Positions 1 through 12,382 of a DNA stretch of 64,000 nt are shown piece by piece (positions within the stretch are counted from its first letter, which is position 1; each line of letters starts with the position of its first letter). The position numbers and the translations under genes are program-made. This DNA comes from UBA1351 sp964563505 (GTDB taxonomy: Bacteria; Bacillota; Clostridia; Lachnospirales; Vallitaleaceae). Location: NCBI GenBank assembly GCA_964563505.1, contig CAZLXW010000003.1, positions 37,792 through 101,791 of the forward strand, given 5' to 3'. The notes under the pieces are model-generated. The model saw only the letters and a list, made by a program, of their open reading frames with translations. It ran no database searches and was not told the origin of the DNA.

Positions 1-879
1 TAACTTATATATGAAACTCATGGCTTGTAACTCGATGCGTTCATGGGCAAAATCGATAATTTGACCATAGTATGTTTTTTCCACACGGCTGATAAAGGCT
101 TCCATTGATTTGCTTTCTATCATTTCCGTAAGTGTTTTTTGGTTGAGTTTATAATTATGTGGAATTAAATATCGGAAAATCATCTCACGATTAAGGTGAT
201 AATATTTTTTTGCACGATATATCCAAAAAATATTTTTAAAATCCGCTTCAACACCTAATAATTGTTCTAATAATAACTGATCCGTTCTTGATTCGGCCTT
301 CTTTACCTGTTTTGCTGTTTTTTGAAAGTAATACAAATCCAAAATCATCTCTGCAGCAAACGTATCCACTTCGCCCGTTGAAGAAACAAGGGGACGTAGT
401 AGGCCATAAAAATTGGTTCCTTCTAAACTTTCCACAAGTTCATCAGCATTGGTTGCTGCTAAGGATTTATCAAAATCAATCCGACTATATCGACTCACAA
501 ATAACCCTGCTCGATCTAAGGTCTCCAGCGAGTTTCCTGTGGCTAAGGTACGTAACATCTTTTTCAAATCTTCTATCTCTAATTTGCGATAAATATAACG
601 ATAGATTTTCTTTTCCGTTCCACTGAGATGCTTGGCAATTTTTAGAGCATCACTGACCACCGATCGATATAGCATAACTTCAAGCTTGCCTCGATGAATA
701 TCTCGTTCATTTAAATCCTTAAGCGCTTCTTTATAATAGGTATTATTCTTGAGATATAAGGCAACCTCTTTGACATTGGGCTTCATCATCATCTGCTCAT
801 AGTCATATTCCGTTAGCATTTTACCTTTCATTGCACGAATCTTTGTCGATAAATCTCCATATTTAAATAAACCGATCAT
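1..879 (-). CDS. ntpC: V-type ATP synthase subunit C (AC39 family), 3' end beyond the window
   Basis: The first 293 codons of an open frame run off the left edge without a stop, beginning at ATG 879 (MIGLFKYGDLSTKIRAMKG). The length, the acidic and aromatic helical composition and the position directly after a coiled-coil stalk gene match the AC39/subunit C family, the funnel-shaped protein that joins the membrane rotor ring to the central stalk of V/A-type ATPases. These enzymes couple H+ or Na+ movement to ATP in anaerobes. A GGAGTG ribosome-binding site lies just upstream, and the stop of the stalk gene is 10 bases away, so the two are co-transcribed. The remaining V-ATPase genes should lie to the left of the window. 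The family assignment is from remembered sequence character, not from a search. Confidence 0.8.
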   Translation of the reverse strand, partial: MIGLFKYGDLSTKIRAMKGKMLTEYDYEQMMMKPNVKEVALYLKNNTYYKEALKDLNERDIHRGKLEVMLYRSVVSDALKIAKHLSGTEKKIYRYIYRKLEIEDLKKMLRTLATGNSLETLDRAGLFVSRYSRIDFDKSLAATNADELVESLEGTNFYGLLRPLVSSTGEVDTFAAEMILDLYYFQKTAKQVKKAESRTDQLLLEQLLGVEADFKNIFWIYRAKKYYHLNREMIFRYLIPHNYKLNQKTLTEMIESKSMEAFISRVEKTYYGQIIDFAHERIELQAMSFIYKL

Positions 880-889
880 AACAACACTC

Positions 890-1198
890 CTAGTCTAATA
901 CACGGTTGACTAACTCATTGACCCATTGATCCATCTTTTGATTGGCATTATTCTGCATCCGTCCGAGCTGAGCTTGACATTTATCTTCCATGGCCGTTTT
1001 CTTTTCATTAATTTCTTCAAATTCACGGGCCCGTATTTGCTCTACTTTTTTATGGGCATTATCAATAATTGTCTCATGAAGATTTTGAATCTTGTCTTCA
1101 TGTTCCTTTTCTTTGCGCTCTTTTTCTTGTATGGCTTCACTGATAATTGATTGGGCTTGTTCCTCAATCTGAATGATTTTTTTGATGACTTCTTCCAT
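890..1198 (-). CDS. V-type ATPase peripheral-stalk coiled-coil subunit (G/H, NtpF-like)
   Basis: A 102-residue protein that is nearly all charged helix (runs of E, K and Q with heptad-spaced I/A), with no membrane segment. This is the composition of the G/H (NtpF-type) subunit, which pairs with subunit E to form the peripheral stalk of V/A-type ATPases. It starts at ATG 1198 within the last 35 bases of addB and ends 10 bases before subunit C, so it is translated from the same message. It is the first V-ATPase gene of the cluster. The only support for function is composition plus neighbour; a generic coiled-coil protein cannot be excluded by sequence alone, but position makes the stalk role likely. 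Confidence 0.75.
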   Translation of the reverse strand: MEEVIKKIIQIEEQAQSIISEAIQEKERKEKEHEDKIQNLHETIIDNAHKKVEQIRAREFEEINEKKTAMEDKCQAQLGRMQNNANQKMDQWVNELVNRVLD

Positions 1199-4100
1199 CA
1201 GGGTCTCCTTTCATATCCTCAAAAACATTCTCCTTGGAGTCTGGTTTGATTTGATGAAAATGTTCTGTCGTATTTGTCGGGTCAAACCGACATATACTTT
1301 TGTATTGGCAGTAATCACACCCGGTCTCCTCTTTATATCGATATGGTGTAATCCTTAACTGACCATCATAAATATCTGTAGCAATTTCTTTGGCTTTTTT
1401 TTGAACAAAGTTCTTTAAGATCCCTAAATCCACTTCTTCAATGGTACTTGACTTTTTTGATATGGAACCATTCTTATTCAATGAAGCCGGAACGACTAAA
1501 GATGATTGATCAATCGTCTCATCAAAGTAACGAAGAATTTGTTCATCATGTAGTAATAGTCCCCTTAGTTTCAAGCTTTTTAATCGTTCATCTTCAATAT
1601 CCGATACATCTGTATCATTGATATTTAAAATGGGGTCTTGAATTCGATAATAATACATTCCACAAGGAATGACTTTTTTCTGTACTTTGTGTGCTTTAAT
1701 CTCTTCAATGACATTCATATAAATAATCAACTGAAGTTGAATGCCCTCTTTAACTAAATTGAAATCTAAGTCTTTGGATCCTGATTTATAATCAACGATA
1801 CTAAAATGTAAAGCATCCTCCGTCTCGTATTCATCAACACGGTCCACAACACCTGTTAAATAGGTCTTATGTTGATCCGAAACCTTTAATGTTAAGTTAT
1901 CTACAGGAAATTCTCGTCCACTAAAGCTATACTCCGCCTCTTTTGGCTTAAATTTACTTCGCTTAAGTTGCTCTTCAATACCCCAAATCGCACGTTTTAA
2001 TATTCGTGTTAATTTGACAATCAGATAACGGTTTCGATGCGAACTCGTAAAAATAGTCATATGATCGATATCCAAAGCTTCTTTGATGGATTCTTCGATT
2101 AACTGATTACGCAAGGCAACCGTTATCGTATGAATATCAATTCGGCGCATAAAACATTTTTTCATGTAAAGTTCCAAACAGCGATGGAATAATATACCAA
2201 TATCAGGCATGGAAATGACGTATTCACCACGTTCCCGAACACCTAAGCGATATGTTAAAAAGTGTTTATAGCTACAACCGGCATATGTTTCAAACTGAGA
2301 TACACTGGATTGGGTATCTTGATTGATGGGTTCAAGTTTCACCGGTTGATTCTGATAATCGATACCTTCAATGAACTGTTTGGGGTTGACACCCATTTTA
2401 CCTTCACTATTATACGCCTTATTAAAGAAAATGTACAATTTTTGAATTTCATCTTCATAATCTCTAAAGGATCGGCTGCCTGCCAAGCTTACTAAACGGT
2501 TAAAAAGGGCATAGCATGGTGTGGGTTTATTATAGCCTTCAATAATCTCTCCGGCTGACTCCACCGCCATCTTTGGAAACATTTTACGAAGTAAAAAAAT
2601 CAAGGTTGCCGGTCGCTCCGTTTTTTCTTCAAGTACTCGTGCATAAGAAATATGTAGGAGTTTACGGCTACGTGTTAGCCCCATAAAGATATTCATTTGT
2701 TCTTTGAATAAACTTTTTTCTTGGTTGGGTGCCAATTCTAAGCCCAATTCTAATAGCGTACTTCGTTCATAATCAGTTAGAAGCTGATTGGATGCACGTA
2801 CAAGAGGAACCTTCCCTTCATTGACGCCTAAAACAAAGACATAGTCAACTTCCCTAAAACGAGTTCGACTCAAATCACCAACGATAATTTGATCGACACT
2901 TGGTGGTGTCTGTCCCATCTTAATCTGCGTCAATCCGGTTTCTATAAGACTGGAATAGTCTTTGATTGTAACTTTTTCATCCCCGATGAGATCGACCATT
3001 TCATCCAATAGTTCCACGATTAATGTGTACACTCGTTGATAACTGTCTGCACGCTGTAATTGGTCATGTTCTTGAAAATATTGCATCATATCCATGTTTT
3101 TCACATAAATATCCATACGTTTTAAATATTTATATAAAGCTTCTGTCCGTTCACGAACCGTCTTTGCAGATTTAAATGTATTGGCAAAATCCATGAAGGG
3201 TCCGATTAATTCATTTTTCAGTGCGTCGTATTCTTCCCAAGTATTTTCCCATTGACGCTTGCGCTTAATGCCATGGGCTAACACATAATTTTCTATTTTA
3301 TGAATATCTTCTTCTGACCCTTTGTAATATAAGGATTTTAAGTGGTAAAAAACAGTTTCATACTTAAAATTATATTGAATCGATAACATAGCCGATAAAA
3401 TGAACTGAACTAATGGGTGGGATGATATCGTCTCTTTTTGATCAATAAAGACTGGTATTTCAAAATTTTCAAGTATTGTCTTAACTGGAGTTTTATAAAG
3501 CTCTAAATCCGAAACTAAAAGGATTATTTCCCGATAACGAACACCTTGTTCTGTTATCAACTGATGGATTCGACAGACAGCAGCTTCAACCTCTGCCTCT
3601 ATTGTTGCCCCCTCCATAAGCCGGATACTATTGCTTGATTTTTGATAAGGCTTTACAGGATATTGATAAAGATAATCAATGAGATGTTGTAGTGATTTTT
3701 TTGAGCTTCGATAAATCGTTTCTTTCCAAATCGCATCATGCTCAATAATCCCTATTCGATCACCAATCTCACGAATACGACTTAACATTTTTTTTGATTC
3801 ATAGTAAATATCTGCTTCATTTTTCATATCAGCAACATGCGTTCCTGCCGGCAACGTAACTATAAAAACGATGTCTTTGCAATAAGCCATAAATTGTTCT
3901 ATAAAGGCATATTGCAAAGGCGTAAATCCATAAAACCCATCAATATAAATCGTAGTCTCTCTCAAACTCTGAATATTGGGAAATTGCTCGATTAACTTCA
4001 TTCCTGCATGTTCAGATGTTAGATACCCTTGATGCATCAATGCATCAAATTCATTAAGCAAGACCTTTAAATCTTTAAGCTTATCTTGTAACAATCCCGG

Positions 4101-4526
4101 AGCCACTTTTTGAATATATTCATTTAATGTCTCAATATCTACATTATACTGATGACACTCTTTTAAGAGTTTATTTAACTCATCCATATAACCTTGTTTT
4201 TTTTGATGTTTTTTGATCCACACCAATTCTTCATTGTTGCTTTCGAGTATCTTACGAATGAGCATACTCTTACCGGTGTCGTTGATCATAGCTGTGTCTG
4301 CTAAACCAAGTTCATCAAAATAACGGTATACTAAACGATTAAAACTTAACACCTCAATATCTAATATCCCTTTTGCCTCTGAATGCTGTATAACATCTTC
4401 TTGGGCCTGTAATGTATATTGTTCAGGAACGATATATATGGCAGCTTCTTTTTGCCGGTGCATCTTTTGAATCACATATTCTGTTTTTCCGGTTCCTGTT
4501 GCTCCCAAAACAAATTGAAAGCCCAT
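1164..4526 (-). CDS. addB: ATP-dependent helicase/nuclease subunit B (AddB)
   Basis: The 1120-residue protein has a Walker A loop at the very N-terminus (GATGTGKT, about residues 8-15), a superfamily-1-like helicase body, and a C-terminal RecB-type nuclease (FSIVDYKSGSKD around residue 930). Cysteines for the Fe-S cluster that pins the nuclease domain are visible: one in GCSYKHFLTYRLGV and three in the C-terminal CDYCQYKSIC. AddB is the inactivated-helicase and nuclease partner of AddA in the RecBCD-like double-strand-break repair enzyme. I place the start at ATG 4526, two bases after the upstream stop and with GGAAG 8 bases before it; an in-frame TTG at 4550 is less likely. The usual neighbour addA is not in the window; instead V-ATPase genes follow with a 35-base overlap. 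Confidence 0.9.
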   Translation of the reverse strand: MGFQFVLGATGTGKTEYVIQKMHRQKEAAIYIVPEQYTLQAQEDVIQHSEAKGILDIEVLSFNRLVYRYFDELGLADTAMINDTGKSMLIRKILESNNEELVWIKKHQKKQGYMDELNKLLKECHQYNVDIETLNEYIQKVAPGLLQDKLKDLKVLLNEFDALMHQGYLTSEHAGMKLIEQFPNIQSLRETTIYIDGFYGFTPLQYAFIEQFMAYCKDIVFIVTLPAGTHVADMKNEADIYYESKKMLSRIREIGDRIGIIEHDAIWKETIYRSSKKSLQHLIDYLYQYPVKPYQKSSNSIRLMEGATIEAEVEAAVCRIHQLITEQGVRYREIILLVSDLELYKTPVKTILENFEIPVFIDQKETISSHPLVQFILSAMLSIQYNFKYETVFYHLKSLYYKGSEEDIHKIENYVLAHGIKRKRQWENTWEEYDALKNELIGPFMDFANTFKSAKTVRERTEALYKYLKRMDIYVKNMDMMQYFQEHDQLQRADSYQRVYTLIVELLDEMVDLIGDEKVTIKDYSSLIETGLTQIKMGQTPPSVDQIIVGDLSRTRFREVDYVFVLGVNEGKVPLVRASNQLLTDYERSTLLELGLELAPNQEKSLFKEQMNIFMGLTRSRKLLHISYARVLEEKTERPATLIFLLRKMFPKMAVESAGEIIEGYNKPTPCYALFNRLVSLAGSRSFRDYEDEIQKLYIFFNKAYNSEGKMGVNPKQFIEGIDYQNQPVKLEPINQDTQSSVSQFETYAGCSYKHFLTYRLGVRERGEYVISMPDIGILFHRCLELYMKKCFMRRIDIHTITVALRNQLIEESIKEALDIDHMTIFTSSHRNRYLIVKLTRILKRAIWGIEEQLKRSKFKPKEAEYSFSGREFPVDNLTLKVSDQHKTYLTGVVDRVDEYETEDALHFSIVDYKSGSKDLDFNLVKEGIQLQLIIYMNVIEEIKAHKVQKKVIPCGMYYYRIQDPILNINDTDVSDIEDERLKSLKLRGLLLHDEQILRYFDETIDQSSLVVPASLNKNGSISKKSSTIEEVDLGILKNFVQKKAKEIATDIYDGQLRITPYRYKEETGCDYCQYKSICRFDPTNTTEHFHQIKPDSKENVFEDMKGDPDGRSHQKNHSD

Positions 4527-4528
4527 AG

Positions 4529-4798
4529 TTACAGCTTCCAATCTTGCCAATATGCTTCAATTTCGTCATTTTCAATGGCTACAAGATAGCGATCCACAAT
4601 TTTAAATAATTCCGCTTCATCGTCAAGCTTAATTTGAACATCTTTCCCTTTTTTTATGAGCTTCTCGTTCTTCTTTTTTGAAACATAGTCTTCAAATTTA
4701 ACAACCCAAGCCTCAATCAGTTCTTCTGAAATCTCTTCATATCCTGCCATCTCTGCTTTAACTTCTTCAATAAACTCTGCTTTATCTAATGTAAACAT
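4529..4798 (-). CDS. small acidic protein of unknown function
   Basis: An 89-residue acidic, helical protein (MFTLDKAEFIEEVKAEMAGY) without cysteines, signal peptide or membrane segment. I do not recognise a family. ATG 4798 is chosen because AGAGG sits six bases upstream; an in-frame ATG at 4834 has no ribosome-binding site and would overlap the preceding gene. The stop is two bases from the addB start, so it is translationally coupled to addB and lies in the same operon as yjbQ and the metallophosphoesterase. The tight packing makes it a real gene. Nothing in it suggests an enzyme; a small partner protein is possible but unproven. Confidence 0.7.
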   Translation of the reverse strand: MFTLDKAEFIEEVKAEMAGYEEISEELIEAWVVKFEDYVSKKKNEKLIKKGKDVQIKLDDEAELFKIVDRYLVAIENDEIEAYWQDWKL

Positions 4799-4823
4799 CT
4801 TGAACCTCTTCCTGCCATCTTGG

Positions 4824-5240
4824 CTATTCTCCAATAATTTTTATCAAAACACGTTTTTCTCTTTTTCCATCAAATTCTCCATAGAAAATCTGTTCCCACG
4901 GACCAAAGTCTAATTTTCCATTTGTAATTGCAACGATAACTTCACGCCCCATAATCGTACGCTTTAGATGTGCATCTGCATTATCTTCAAATCCATTATG
5001 ATTATAGCGATCATAGGGTTTTTCCGGAGCTAGGGATTCAAGCCATCGCTCAAAATCTTTATGTAAACCAATTTCGTCATCATTAATAAATACACTACTG
5101 GTGATATGCATAGCATTACACAGTAATAATCCTTCTTTGATTCCGCTTTCGATAAGTGCAACTTGAACATCAGATGTGATATTAATTAATTCTCTTCGTC
5201 GACCGGTTTTAAAAAAAAGCTCTTCTCGATATGTTTTCAT
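4824..5240 (-). CDS. YjbQ family protein (UPF0047)
   Basis: The 138-residue protein carries the family hallmarks in order: NAMHITSSVFINDDE, NADAHLKRTIMG and FGPWEQIFYGEFDGKR. Members are small oligomeric proteins with a conserved His-rich pocket; some have been shown to complement thiamine-phosphate synthase weakly, but the natural substrate is not settled. The start ATG (5240-5238) overlaps the stop TGA of the upstream metallophosphoesterase gene as ATGA, so translation is coupled. Normal full length for the family. Function here should be left as YjbQ family rather than thiamine synthesis. Confidence 0.88.
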   Translation of the reverse strand: MKTYREELFFKTGRRRELINITSDVQVALIESGIKEGLLLCNAMHITSSVFINDDEIGLHKDFERWLESLAPEKPYDRYNHNGFEDNADAHLKRTIMGREVIVAITNGKLDFGPWEQIFYGEFDGKREKRVLIKIIGE

Positions 5241-6169
5241 CCTTTTCCTCCTTTTTTTCCCTGATTATGCTTTAATTTATAATAGCTGCTGATATCATAG
5301 GGTCCTCGAATAATTTTTTTGGAAATTTTCAGATTCCCTTGTTCATCCGGCCTTACGCGCCAATCAATTAACATAATCTTACCTTTAGCGATTTCTATGC
5401 CCGTAATACCTCTTGGATGAATGCAACATCCACTGTTGAAATAAGGGGCTTCATTTTTCTTTGCCAGTTTGGGACGATGTGTATGCCCACATATAATGGC
5501 TACTTTTTTCCGATTAATCCATTTTGTGAAATTTAGTTCAATCTTATGACGCTTCACTCGGTTCTTGGCTGGACTTGACGGATTATGAAATCCCATAATA
5601 TGTAAAAATCGCCAAAAATACCGCAAAGAAAGCATGGAAACCGGCCAGAAGCGGTCATTAAACAAGTCCCCTTGATGTCCGTGCACGAGAAGTAATTCCT
5701 GCCCCGTCGCTTTATATTTAAGTATATAGCTTTCTGGTACAGATATCTGATCAAATAAATCTTTTCGTTGGTCCAAGTATTCATCTTCAAATTGATAGAG
5801 ATTTTTTTTAATCCATGCTTTGTTTTTTAGATAAATATTATGATTCCCATAGACCATTCTTAATCGATCAGATCGAAAAAACTTTCGAAGGAGCATAAAA
5901 ACATCACTGTGGGCACTCATGATCACTCTAAAATCTGCATGTTCCCATAGTTCGTCTCCATCACCAAGTTCGAAGTGGTCATATCCTTCCTCATAATATT
6001 TTTCCAAAGCATGATAATAAATATTTTGATTATGTGCAAATTCATCCGACATACTATTATCTCCGCGATGAACGTCACTGAAAAAAATTATCCGATCATC
6101 ATCATCAAATTCCAGCACTTCTGCTTTTTTGTAGCATTCATTTAACCTTTTAATTGTTCCCACTTTCAT
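5237..6169 (-). CDS. calcineurin-like metallophosphoesterase
   Basis: About 310 residues containing the complete metallophosphoesterase metal-site set in order: DVHRGD, ELGDGDELW, YGNHN, VHGHQGD and CGHTHRP. These bind two divalent metals and hydrolyse a phosphomonoester or phosphodiester. The overall shape resembles the UDP-2,3-diacylglucosamine hydrolase (LpxH)-like branch, but the organism is expected to lack lipid A, so another phosphoester substrate is likely. The start is uncertain: GAGG lies only two bases from ATG 6169, and an in-frame GTG at 6163 has better spacing. It heads the operon yjbQ - small gene - addB - V-ATPase. No membrane segment is evident. Confidence 0.85.
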   Translation of the reverse strand: MKVGTIKRLNECYKKAEVLEFDDDDRIIFFSDVHRGDNSMSDEFAHNQNIYYHALEKYYEEGYDHFELGDGDELWEHADFRVIMSAHSDVFMLLRKFFRSDRLRMVYGNHNIYLKNKAWIKKNLYQFEDEYLDQRKDLFDQISVPESYILKYKATGQELLLVHGHQGDLFNDRFWPVSMLSLRYFWRFLHIMGFHNPSSPAKNRVKRHKIELNFTKWINRKKVAIICGHTHRPKLAKKNEAPYFNSGCCIHPRGITGIEIAKGKIMLIDWRVRPDEQGNLKISKKIIRGPYDISSYYKLKHNQGKKGGKG

Positions 6170-6212
6170 CACCTCAAATTATTTTCTCTTAATTCTATTA
6201 TATCATGTTTTA

Positions 6213-6257
6213 AAAGAAAAAAAAGCTACAGCAATCACAAATGTGAGTGCTGTAGCT
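6213..6257 (-). terminator. intrinsic terminator after pyruvate:ferredoxin oxidoreductase
   Basis: A 16-base-pair near-perfect stem (arms 6224-6239 and 6242-6257, one mismatch, AGCTACAGCA outermost) is followed on the minus strand by a run of eight T residues. It lies 40 bases after the stop of the oxidoreductase gene and before the metallophosphoesterase operon. Confidence 0.9.
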
Positions 6258-6296
6258 AATAGAATTATATAAAATTCGTATAATAATGTCTGTTGA

Positions 6297-9839
<3,543 letters not shown>

Positions 9840-9916
9840 TATTATACCTCCTTGAAATTTAAAAAAATATGTTGCGGTCAACTGCAAAAAGCAATTACCA
9901 TATATATAAACTCTAC

Positions 9917-9937
9917 GCTTAAACAAGGTCTTTAAGC
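9917..9937 (-). promoter_or_regulatory. perfect hairpin in the PFOR 5' leader
   Basis: GCTTAAA and TTTAAGC form a perfect 7-base-pair stem with a 7-base loop, located just after the predicted transcription start of the PFOR gene. A second imperfect hairpin with a T5 loop lies nearer the start codon (about 9881-9900). No terminator or known riboswitch is visible; a message-stabilising 5' hairpin is a plausible role. Confidence 0.45.
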
Positions 9938-9945
9938 CTAAAGTC

Positions 9946-9974
9946 ATTATATCAGTTTCATGATTTAAAGTAAA
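9946..9974 (-). promoter_or_regulatory. sigma-A promoter of the PFOR gene
   Basis: Minus-strand TTTACT (9969-9974) and TATAAT (9946-9951) are separated by 17 bases. The predicted start near 9939 gives a leader of about 100 bases. The -35 box abuts the stop of the phosphate transporter gene. Confidence 0.65.
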
Positions 9975-10919
9975 CTATATAAAAATTGTGAGCAAAAGAT
10001 ACGTCAAAAAACCTGATAAGGCCGGTGTCATAAACCATCCAACCAATATACGATACAAAAGTTTTATATTAATAATCCGATAATCTTTAATTAATCCGAT
10101 TCCAACAAGCGAACCGACAACGGCTTGACTCGTGGATACCGGTATTCCTATACGCGCATATATGTAAACTGTAATGGCCGAGGCAATTACAACTATAAAT
10201 CCTGTAATATCCGATAAAGGCAATATTCCTTTACCCACCGTTCGCATGACCGGTTTTGAATACGTTAAAACTCCAAGTGCGATTGCCATTCCTCCAAAAA
10301 GTCCTGCATAGGATGTAATCCACCCACTTGATACTGATGATATAACGCCAAATACATTTGCAGCATTATTGGCCCCTAAACTATAGGCTCCAAATATACC
10401 GGCAAAAATATAGCCATAACGAATAAAACTCTGAAAAAAGCGAAAATTCGTCAACCGTTCTTCAAAATGCTTTTTTATGATTCCATATAAAATCATAGCA
10501 AAGAGCATCCCGCCGATTGGGGTGAAAATCCATGCACCAAAAAATTGTTTGGCGGTTCCTAGATTTCCTTGTCCAAGAAAAAATCCATGCCCAAGTATTG
10601 CACCTATTACTGCTTGACTTGTTGAAACAGGAAGTTCAAATAGTGTCATTAAGAGAACCGTTATCCCTGCTGCAAACATAACCAATGTGGCATTTGATAA
10701 GGATATAATTCCATTTGTTGCAGAAAGACTACTCACTTTTATAACGCCTTGATGACCTTCTAAGGTTGCCCCTAATGTAACAAAAATCGCTGTTAATGTA
10801 ATTGCGAGTCGAAAAGAGACCACCCGACTATATACTGCTGTTCCAAATATATTCGCCGAATCATTCGCACCAAGTCCCCAGCCTAAAAACACCCCGGATA
10901 TTAAAGCTAAAACACCCAT
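9975..10919 (-). CDS. pit: inorganic phosphate transporter, PiT family
   Basis: A 314-residue polytopic membrane protein with the duplicated PiT signature: GANDSANIFGTAV near the N-terminus and GANNAANVFGVIS in the second half, plus the paired PVSTSQAVIGAILG and PVSTSQAVVGSLVG repeats. It imports phosphate with H+ or Na+. About nine to ten membrane segments are apparent; length fits the short bacterial PiT group. Its ATG shares one base with the stop of the upstream DUF47 gene (TAATG), a standard pairing of transporter and PhoU-like accessory protein. I would not decide between phosphate alone and metal-phosphate complexes as substrate from sequence. Confidence 0.92.
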   Translation of the reverse strand: MGVLALISGVFLGWGLGANDSANIFGTAVYSRVVSFRLAITLTAIFVTLGATLEGHQGVIKVSSLSATNGIISLSNATLVMFAAGITVLLMTLFELPVSTSQAVIGAILGHGFFLGQGNLGTAKQFFGAWIFTPIGGMLFAMILYGIIKKHFEERLTNFRFFQSFIRYGYIFAGIFGAYSLGANNAANVFGVISSVSSGWITSYAGLFGGMAIALGVLTYSKPVMRTVGKGILPLSDITGFIVVIASAITVYIYARIGIPVSTSQAVVGSLVGIGLIKDYRIINIKLLYRILVGWFMTPALSGFLTYLLLTIFI

Positions 10920-11578
10920 TAAATCTTCCTAGAAGCCAATATGATTTCAACTTCATCAGATAAGTCTTCAATGTTGTCCGAAATCTCAGCAACCATATTT
11001 ATCAAGGCTTTTAACTGGTTTTTGTATGCTAATTCAACGTTAGGCATATTAAATATTTGCTTGATTGTCGCAATTTCTATTGCATCAACTTTGGATTCTA
11101 AGGCTTCAATTTTTTCTAAGTCAGATACGACATCTTCAAGGTTATAGTCGGATACAATCTTGTTCATAAGATCAATATATAGTTTTAATTGTTGGTTTGT
11201 AATGGTGTTAATTTCTATAATCTGTTGCATAAGCCACTTTGGCAGTTGAATCTTTTCATAAACAATCATTTGAATAATATCTTCTGATAAATCCGCAACA
11301 TGATCAAGCCCTTCGATTAAACGCATTGTCGATTTTCTGTTATCAACTAGAAAACCACCATTAAGAAGATAGCGAATCACTTCATGTCGAATGCGATCGG
11401 CCCGCTTCTCGAGTTGACTTAATTCATCCACCATCGGTTCAAATTCATCGACATACTTTTGTTCCGGTGTTTGAGCAACTTTTTCAAAACTTTGCTGAAA
11501 GCTTGCAAAGCATTCTTGGACTATGTTTGAATGAAGTTCTAACTGCTCAATAATTTTGTTTGCTTTAGAAAAAAACAT
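10919..11578 (-). CDS. DUF47 (PhoU-like) phosphate transport accessory protein
   Basis: A 219-residue, all-helical cytosolic protein of the DUF47/YkaA family, related to PhoU and usually encoded directly before a PiT transporter, as here. The signature-like acidic stretch DELSQLEKRADRIRHEV and the C-terminal ISDNIEDLSDEVEIIL segment are visible and are candidate metal-binding helices. The start is ATG 11578 with GGTGGTG upstream; a further upstream in-frame ATG would lack a site. It is the first gene of a two-gene operon, coupled through TAATG. Role inferred from family: modulating PiT activity or sensing phosphate. Confidence 0.9.
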   Translation of the reverse strand: MFFSKANKIIEQLELHSNIVQECFASFQQSFEKVAQTPEQKYVDEFEPMVDELSQLEKRADRIRHEVIRYLLNGGFLVDNRKSTMRLIEGLDHVADLSEDIIQMIVYEKIQLPKWLMQQIIEINTITNQQLKLYIDLMNKIVSDYNLEDVVSDLEKIEALESKVDAIEIATIKQIFNMPNVELAYKNQLKALINMVAEISDNIEDLSDEVEIILASRKI

Positions 11579-11665
11579 AACTTCACCACCAATCACTGTC
11601 TATTATATCATTTATGTTTATTGTATACAAGATGCATTAAAAATTTTTTCAAATCTTATCATATG

Positions 11666-12367
11666 CTAATTTAGATAACTTGCATATTCACTCATTTTTT
11701 TCATATTGATTAGTCGAAATGTATTTTGATAATAATCTAGAATCCCTTCATCTTTCATTCGAGACAACTCTCTGGACATGGATGGTCTCGATACATGCAA
11801 AAACTCTGAAAGTTCATTTCGGTTAAAACGAATATCAAAGGTTTGTTTTTGATGTTGATGATATTCTTCCATAAGAAATTTTGCAAGTTTTCCACGCATA
11901 CTCTTGATGGATAGATAACTCACCTTTCGATTCAAGGCCAATGCCTTATCAGAGATTAAATGCAGCAGATTAATCGTTAGCTGGCGATGCCCCATGCACA
12001 TACGACTACATTGATTAATAATTATATCCGGCTTGATAAAGAAAATCTCTGTGTCTTTACTTGCTAAAACTGAGGCTGGCCACTGGTTCATTGAGGAAAA
12101 TGCAACCATCTCACCAAAGATACCACCTTCACCAAGAATACTCATGATGATTCGATCTCCGGCTTCGTTGGTCTTGGTCACCTTAACTTCACCTTCAATA
12201 ACGACTCCAATACCCGTAAATGGATGCCCTTCCATCGTAACTATGTCATTGGCTTGATACTTTTGAAAGGATGGTTTCAAGCAAACCAGCACATACTCCA
12301 ATTCCTTGGCATCAATATTTGCAAAAAGAGGGGTTCGCATCAAGTGTTCAATATATTTTGCTTCCAT
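11666..12367 (-). CDS. Crp/Fnr family transcriptional regulator
   Basis: The 233-residue protein has a cyclic-nucleotide-binding-type beta-roll (residues about 10-130, with the GEGGIFGEMVAFSS turn) and a C-terminal winged helix (residues about 160-215; FNRNELSEFLHVSRPSMSRELSRMKDEGIL). A long dimerisation helix joins them. Cysteines occur (CLKP, CSRMCMG) but not in the Fnr N-terminal pattern, so an oxygen-sensing Fe-S cluster is not supported. The usual arginine and serine that contact cAMP phosphate are not obvious, so the effector is unknown. It follows the GAF-domain gene by 15 bases in the same operon, suggesting a signal-sensing pair. Confidence 0.9.
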   Translation of the reverse strand: MEAKYIEHLMRTPLFANIDAKELEYVLVCLKPSFQKYQANDIVTMEGHPFTGIGVVIEGEVKVTKTNEAGDRIIMSILGEGGIFGEMVAFSSMNQWPASVLASKDTEIFFIKPDIIINQCSRMCMGHRQLTINLLHLISDKALALNRKVSYLSIKSMRGKLAKFLMEEYHQHQKQTFDIRFNRNELSEFLHVSRPSMSRELSRMKDEGILDYYQNTFRLINMKKMSEYASYLN

Positions 12368-12382
12368 AAAAATCCCTACTCT

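Noticed and set aside
5237..6169. LpxH lipid A enzyme
   Set aside because: The fold is similar but no other lipid A gene is present and the organism looks Gram-positive, so only metallophosphoesterase is claimed.
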